Source: Maricaulis sp034670125 | GTDB taxonomy: Bacteria; Pseudomonadota; Alphaproteobacteria; Caulobacterales; Maricaulaceae | Direction: 5' to 3' | Length of the DNA stretch: 64,000 nt | Assembly: GCF_034670125.1 (NCBI RefSeq) | Contig: NZ_JAXMOC010000007.1 | Coordinates: 1 to 64,000, forward strand | Shown: positions 60,361 through 64,000 of the stretch, piece after piece | Numbering within the stretch: the stretch's first letter is position 1 | Layout: every line of letters starts with the position of its first letter | Position numbers and translations under genes: made by a program | The notes under the pieces: model-generated | The model's input: only the letters and a program-made list of their open reading frames with translations | Database searches by the model: none | What the model was told of the DNA's origin: nothing

Positions 60361-62157
60361 TCAGGCAGGCGAGGCGGCCAGGGCCGCCAGCTCGTCCGCC
60401 ACGCGTTTCATGGTACTGTCCCAGTCGCGGAATCCGGATCCGAAGAAGGACCGTGTCTGCGGATACCAGTGCTGGCGATCGGTGCCGAGCAGGGTCCAGG
60501 TTGAGGACCGCGCATGGATGAACCATACCTTGCCGCCACAGGCTGCGGCCAGGTTCGAGGTCGCGTTCATCGGCCCGAGCACGAGGTCGCAAGCCGAGGC
60601 GTAGGCCGCGACCTTGTCGAGATCCATCTTCAGGTCAATGTCGGTGGGTTGGTGGAGCGTTACCCCGAAGCGATCCCGGGCCAGCGCCAGTTCCTCCTCG
60701 ACCTTGCCGTATTGCAGGTTGATGAAGTCGACACCGGGCGTCTTGAGTACGCCCTCCCAAGCGTCGAACGCCGAGAAAAAGCGCGACCGGCGGGCATTCA
60801 TGTTCAACGACTTCCACAAGACGCCAACTTTCAGCCCGCTGCCGAAACTGTCGATCTGATCGCGAAAGCCGGCTTGGACCTGCGGGTCGGGAACCAGAAA
60901 TCCGGCGCTGGCCGGAAAATCCTCGATCCGGTTCCTGAAAGCGCGGAGCGGCGTGGCCATCGGCGTCCAGAAATCGGCGCCGTCCTCCAGTTTCGGGACA
61001 GCCCGAATGTCGCGGCCTTCGACGGTGGCCGACATGTGGTGTCCGACGACAGCCTGGGGGAATGAGCGTTTGACCAGCGGCATTAGTCGGTATTCGCAGG
61101 CGATGCGCAGCTCACCATCAGGCCCGATGGCTTCGATCAGGTCTTTGACAATGTTCATGAAAAGGACTTCGTCGCCAAGCCCTTGCTCGCCGACAAGCAC
61201 CAGTGTCTTGCCGCGGATCTGGCCGGGGTCGACGCCATCCCAACGCGGCGGCTTGAGGGTGAAGAGCGTGGCCTGGGCGCGGTTCGGGTCCAGCCGGCTT
61301 TCATTGGCCGCCCAGCCGTCCGCGATATGACCGGCCGCGAGCATGACCATGGATCGGCCATGCCGCATGGTGGCTTCCTCCATGGGGTCAGCCGGGTCTT
61401 TCAGGGCCTCCTCATAGTGCGGGATGGCCAGTTCCGGCTCGCCCAGAAGTTCATGGATATTGGCCATGTTGTTGTGAGCGCGCCCGTAGGTCGGCTTGAG
61501 GCGCAGCGCTTCCTCATAGAATGTCCGGGCCTGGATCGGGTCGCCGCTGTCATTGATGACTGTGCCCATCGAATTCCAGAGCTCGTAATCTTCCTGGTTG
61601 GCGTAGATCGCGGTGCGCAGGATTTCCGTCGCTTCCTCAAACTTTCCGGCATCGCGCAGGACACCGGCCAGATTGATCGTCGCGTCGACCGCTGTGGGCG
61701 CGAGCTTGTATTGTAGCCGGTAGAACTTCTCGGCCGCATCGAGCATGTTGAGTTTCCAGGCGACCAAGCCGAGCTTCTGGTAGATTTCCGCGTCTTTCGG
61801 GTCGATCTTCCAGGCGGCCTCGAAAAAATCGAGTGCCCGTGACAGACGTCCCAGATTGTACAGCATCAAGCCGAGCACATGATTGGTGAGCGCCATGTCC
61901 GGCGCCAGCGTGTAGGCCTTGTGGGCCAGGCGGGCAGCGGCGACATTATCGCCCTCCGCTGAAGTCCTCATGGCGCGTTTGGCGAGGGCCGCGACTTTCT
62001 GGAAGACTCGGCGGCGGTCGGCCGGCACGCGATCCAGATGGGCATCCACCCGGACGGCCTGCTTACCAAGCGGCACCGAGTCGCGGGTTTCGTTCTTTTC
62101 GACTTCTGCCTCGGCGGAGATCTCCGCATCAAGGTCGAGCGTGCTGGCATTTTGCAT
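60361..62157 (-). CDS. flmG: FlmG-type TPR flagellin glycosyltransferase
   Basis: 598-residue cytoplasmic protein. Residues about 70-290 contain tetratricopeptide repeats (for example KIDPKDAEIYQKLGLVAWKL, ALRLKPTYGRAHNNMANIHE) that bind flagellins. The C-terminal half is a GT-B-like domain (TLVLVGEQGLGDEVLFMNIV; KVGVLWKSLNMNARRSRFFS; LVLGPMNATSNLAAACGGKV). This matches Caulobacter FlmG, which adds pseudaminic acid to flagellins. ATG 62157 is preferred over TTG 62190. It heads the leftward glycan operon, divergent from flbT. Confidence 0.82.
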   Translation of the reverse strand: MQNASTLDLDAEISAEAEVEKNETRDSVPLGKQAVRVDAHLDRVPADRRRVFQKVAALAKRAMRTSAEGDNVAAARLAHKAYTLAPDMALTNHVLGLMLYNLGRLSRALDFFEAAWKIDPKDAEIYQKLGLVAWKLNMLDAAEKFYRLQYKLAPTAVDATINLAGVLRDAGKFEEATEILRTAIYANQEDYELWNSMGTVINDSGDPIQARTFYEEALRLKPTYGRAHNNMANIHELLGEPELAIPHYEEALKDPADPMEEATMRHGRSMVMLAAGHIADGWAANESRLDPNRAQATLFTLKPPRWDGVDPGQIRGKTLVLVGEQGLGDEVLFMNIVKDLIEAIGPDGELRIACEYRLMPLVKRSFPQAVVGHHMSATVEGRDIRAVPKLEDGADFWTPMATPLRAFRNRIEDFPASAGFLVPDPQVQAGFRDQIDSFGSGLKVGVLWKSLNMNARRSRFFSAFDAWEGVLKTPGVDFINLQYGKVEEELALARDRFGVTLHQPTDIDLKMDLDKVAAYASACDLVLGPMNATSNLAAACGGKVWFIHARSSTWTLLGTDRQHWYPQTRSFFGSGFRDWDSTMKRVADELAALAASPA

Positions 62158-62205
62158 GGTGATCAGTCCTGCCTCGATTCTATCGGGCAAGGCAGGAGAT
62201 TCGCT

Positions 62206-62220
62206 TTAAGAACTTGCTAA
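62206..62220. promoter_or_regulatory. Candidate CtrA-binding site between flmG and flbT
   Basis: TTAA-GAACTTG-CTAA has the exact 7-base spacing of the CtrA consensus TTAA-N7-TTAA with one mismatch. It lies in the 174-base gap between the divergent flmG and flbT starts, where cell-cycle control of flagellar genes is expected. Not proven. Confidence 0.45.
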
Positions 62221-62331
62221 GAACCGATGATCCTGCCCGGGCGGTTCGGAAACCATTTCTTCACCCAGTATTGCGAACGTGTGCGCAGCGACCGTCATGG
62301 ATCGCGTCAGAACGCCGACCGGAGGGATCCC

Positions 62332-62718
62332 ATGCCGCTCAAAATCTCGCTCAAGCCTGGCGAGAAGTTTGTCCTGAACGGAGCCGTCATCGAGAATGGC
62401 GACCGTCGGGCCAATCTTGTGCTGCAGAACAAGGCGTCGGTCCTGCGCGAGAAGGATATCCTTCACGCCGAGGATGTCGATACGCCGGTCAAGCGCATCT
62501 ATTTTCCGATCATGATGATGTATCTGTCCGACAAGGCGGACGACAAGCTGTATGACGAGTTCGTGCTTCGCATGAATGAGTTTATGGGGGTTGTCTCGGA
62601 CCCGCAGACCCTCGGTCTGTGCGTGAATGTCAGTCGCGACGTGATGGCAAACGAGCACTACAAGGCGTTGCTGGGTTGCCGCAAACTCATGACCTATGAA
62701 GCCGAGAGGCTGAGCTGA
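62332..62718 (+). CDS. flbT: Flagellin mRNA regulator FlbT
   Basis: 128-residue FlbT protein. Family pattern: LKISLKPGEKFVLNGAVIEN, then LRMNEFMGVVSDPQTLGLCV and YYKALLGC-like HYKALLGCRKLMTYE. FlbT represses flagellin translation by binding the 5' leader of flagellin mRNA until assembly is ready. ATG 62332 follows GGAGGGATCCC, a strong ribosome site. Coupled to flaF by a one-base overlap, the standard arrangement. Confidence 0.96.
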   Translation: MPLKISLKPGEKFVLNGAVIENGDRRANLVLQNKASVLREKDILHAEDVDTPVKRIYFPIMMMYLSDKADDKLYDEFVLRMNEFMGVVSDPQTLGLCVNVSRDVMANEHYKALLGCRKLMTYEAERLS

Positions 62719-63098
62719 TGTCCCTACAAGCCTATCAGACGACTGCCGCGCGAGCGGAAGACCCGCGTGCCACCGAGTACCGGCTGTTTGCCCAGGTGAC
62801 CCGGTCCCTCATGAACGCCAAGACGCTGCCCCTCGAAGCGGTCCGCGACCGGGCCTCGGCCATTGACTGGAACCGGCGTGTCTGGAGCAATCTTGCGCTC
62901 GATTGTGCCAGTCAGGACAACAAGCTTCCCGAGGCCTTGCGGGCGGCGATTATTTCGCTGTCGATCTTCGTGTCGAAACACGGCAGTCATGCCATGCGCA
63001 ATCCCGAGGCGATCGACGACCTTGTCGACATCAACCGGACGGTGATGCAGGGGTTGATGCCGCAGGCCGGCGCCGGGGCGGAGCAGGCCGCGGGGTAA
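62718..63098 (+). CDS. flaF: Flagellar biosynthesis regulator FlaF
   Basis: 126-residue FlaF: SLQAYQTTAARAEDPRATEY at the start and WNRRVWSNLALDCASQDNKL near the middle are family marks, ending in a helical tail. FlaF acts with FlbT, promoting flagellin secretion or synthesis. It is followed by a strong terminator and the flagellin gene, the usual cluster. Confidence 0.95.
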   Translation: MSLQAYQTTAARAEDPRATEYRLFAQVTRSLMNAKTLPLEAVRDRASAIDWNRRVWSNLALDCASQDNKLPEALRAAIISLSIFVSKHGSHAMRNPEAIDDLVDINRTVMQGLMPQAGAGAEQAAG

Positions 63099-63133
63099 CA
63101 ATTGCCGACACGGCAATAACAGCAGGCAGAAAC

Positions 63134-63162
63134 AGGCACCTTCTCCGGAAGGTGCCTTTTTT
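63134..63162 (+). terminator. Rho-independent terminator after flaF
   Basis: Arms AGGCACCTTC (63134-63143) and GAAGGTGCCT (63148-63157) around TCCG are followed by a run of T residues. It separates flbT-flaF from the flagellin transcription unit. Confidence 0.92.
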
Positions 63163-63208
63163 AATATCCTAAAACACTGATTTTAAGCTCTTTTCTGGCG
63201 CTTCTCTG

Positions 63209-63223
63209 CGGCATGCCGCTTGC
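63209..63223 (+). promoter_or_regulatory. Sigma-54 promoter of the flagellin gene
   Basis: CGGCAT-GCCGC-TTGC fits the -24/-12 consensus TGGCAC-N5-TTGC with exact spacing and both invariant GG and GC; two non-key bases differ. Transcription would start near 63234, giving a leader of about 64 bases before the flagellin ATG. That length leaves room for FlbT binding. Confidence 0.75.
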
Positions 63224-63297
63224 GAAGTCCTGTGCGGGCAAAACGCCCACGGCTGAAAAATTCAGCTTCAAATGCATCCAGAATGGAGAGCACAACA

Positions 63298-64000
63298 ATG
63301 GCACTTTCTGTCAACACCAACGCTGGGGCAATGATCGCCCTGCAGAATCTGAACAAGACGAACATGTCGATGAATGAGGTTCAGAATCGCATCAACACCG
63401 GACTGGAAGTAGCCAGTGCGAAGGACAATGGCGGTGTCTATGCCATTGCTCAACGCATGCGCTCTCAGGTCAATGGTTATGGTGTGGTCGGGCAAAGCCT
63501 GGACCTCGCGACCTCTGTCACCGATGTGGCTCTGGCTGCCGGTGAGGCGATTTCGGATATTCTGATTGAAATGAAGGAGAAGGCGCTCGCGGCATCTGAC
63601 TCATCGCTTGATGCAGCCTCCCGGACGGCCCTGAACGAAGATTTCAAGGCCCTGCGGGACCAGATAGCCACGATCACTTCCAACGCCGAGTTCAACGGCA
63701 CCAACCTGATCAACGGTTCGGTGACTTCGATCACGGCGCTGGCCAATGCTGACGGTACCAACACGATCACCATCTCTGACCAGAACTTTACCCTGGCCGG
63801 TGGTACGGTGACCGTGGCGGCGGCAGCATCCTTCGCTTCGGCAGGTGACGCGTCCACGCTCGTCACGACAATCGAAACGTCTCTCGACAACCTGAACACC
63901 TCTTTGGCAAAGCTCGGTACGGCATCCAAGTCGCTTGAAGTTCACAAGAATTTCGTTTCGCGTCTGTCGGATGTCCTCGAGACGGGGATCGGCAACCTGG
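63298..64000 (+). CDS. Flagellin (truncated by window end)
   Basis: The first 234 residues of a flagellin. The N-terminal D0/D1 domain begins MALSVNTNAGAMIALQNLNK, with QNRINTGLEVASAKDNGGVY and the helix AIAQRMRSQVNGYGVVGQSL. The D1 end and a short variable region (NADGTNTITISDQNFTLAGG) follow, then the start of the C-terminal D0 region (SLDNLNTSLAKLGTASKSLE). GGAGAG precedes the ATG. Open at base 64000, so the stop lies outside. Likely a target of the FlmG glycosyltransferase. Confidence 0.95.
   Translation, partial: MALSVNTNAGAMIALQNLNKTNMSMNEVQNRINTGLEVASAKDNGGVYAIAQRMRSQVNGYGVVGQSLDLATSVTDVALAAGEAISDILIEMKEKALAASDSSLDAASRTALNEDFKALRDQIATITSNAEFNGTNLINGSVTSITALANADGTNTITISDQNFTLAGGTVTVAAAASFASAGDASTLVTTIETSLDNLNTSLAKLGTASKSLEVHKNFVSRLSDVLETGIGNL

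Noticed and set aside
63184..63212. TGGCGC-N-TGC at 63196 as the flagellin -24/-12 promoter
   Set aside because: Its GG-to-GC spacing is one base short, while CGGCAT-N5-TTGC at 63209 has the exact spacing.

Overview
The window is about 64 kb of GC-rich, gene-dense DNA from what looks like a stalked or dimorphic marine alphaproteobacterium of the Maricaulales/Hyphomonadales (Maricaulis-like). This is inferred from gene content, not from a database search. The main pointers are flbT-flaF-flagellin beside a FlmG-type flagellin glycosyltransferase, a TipN-like polarity protein, a candidate CtrA site, a sigma-54 flagellin promoter, and an SO2930/HNE_0200-type diheme protein paired with a beta-helix protein.

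Layout. 0.3-9.2 kb is housekeeping: thyA, a MazG-like hydrolase and folA; then hflK-hflC and a DegP-type protease; miaA; a divergent ketol-acid reductoisomerase homologue; a CII-like regulator; and a VTT/DedA membrane protein. 9.3-15 kb is the rod-shape operon mreB-mreC-mreD-mrdA-rodA. 15-22 kb holds a sodium symporter, a proline iminopeptidase, a lipoprotein/methyltransferase pair, and an opposing glycosyltransferase/methyltransferase/alpha-toroid cassette. 22-26.7 kb has an MFS carrier and an MCE/Mla lipid transporter (STAS-MlaE fusion, MlaF, MlaD, auxiliary lipoprotein). A TipN-like coiled-coil protein follows, then DUF418, maiA/FAH with a MarR regulator, and a PqiA-like protein. 33.3-37.7 kb is a likely sensory unit: a small periplasmic protein, a TonB-dependent receptor and a chemoreceptor.

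38.9-41.6 kb is an accessory islet. Two unknown membrane-protein genes lie between two 3'-end fragments of the same gene family, next to tRNA-Lys(CTT). 41.8-55 kb is a mosaic of lipoproteins, small enzymes and regulators. It includes a streptogramin-lyase-like propeller, a CatB/Vat-like acetyltransferase with an attenuator-like leader, the diheme/beta-helix pair with a perfect palindromic operator candidate, a VWA protein and MoxR ATPase about 6.5 kb apart, an AT-richer secreted orphan, and a palindrome-rich repeat. At 55.2-55.7 kb a REP-like double palindrome precedes a solitary GIY-YIG nuclease.

55.7-64 kb is the flagellin region. A leftward operon runs flmG, a PseG/SpsG-like hydrolase, a sulfotransferase, an ATP-grasp ligase, an SpsF-like cytidylyltransferase and a NeuB/SpsE-like synthase. 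It looks like a nonulosonic-acid pathway that feeds flagellin glycosylation, with an unusual sulfotransferase and ATP-grasp pair in the middle. Divergent to it are flbT, flaF and a flagellin gene cut by the window edge. No rRNA, CRISPR array, intact IS element or integrase was seen.
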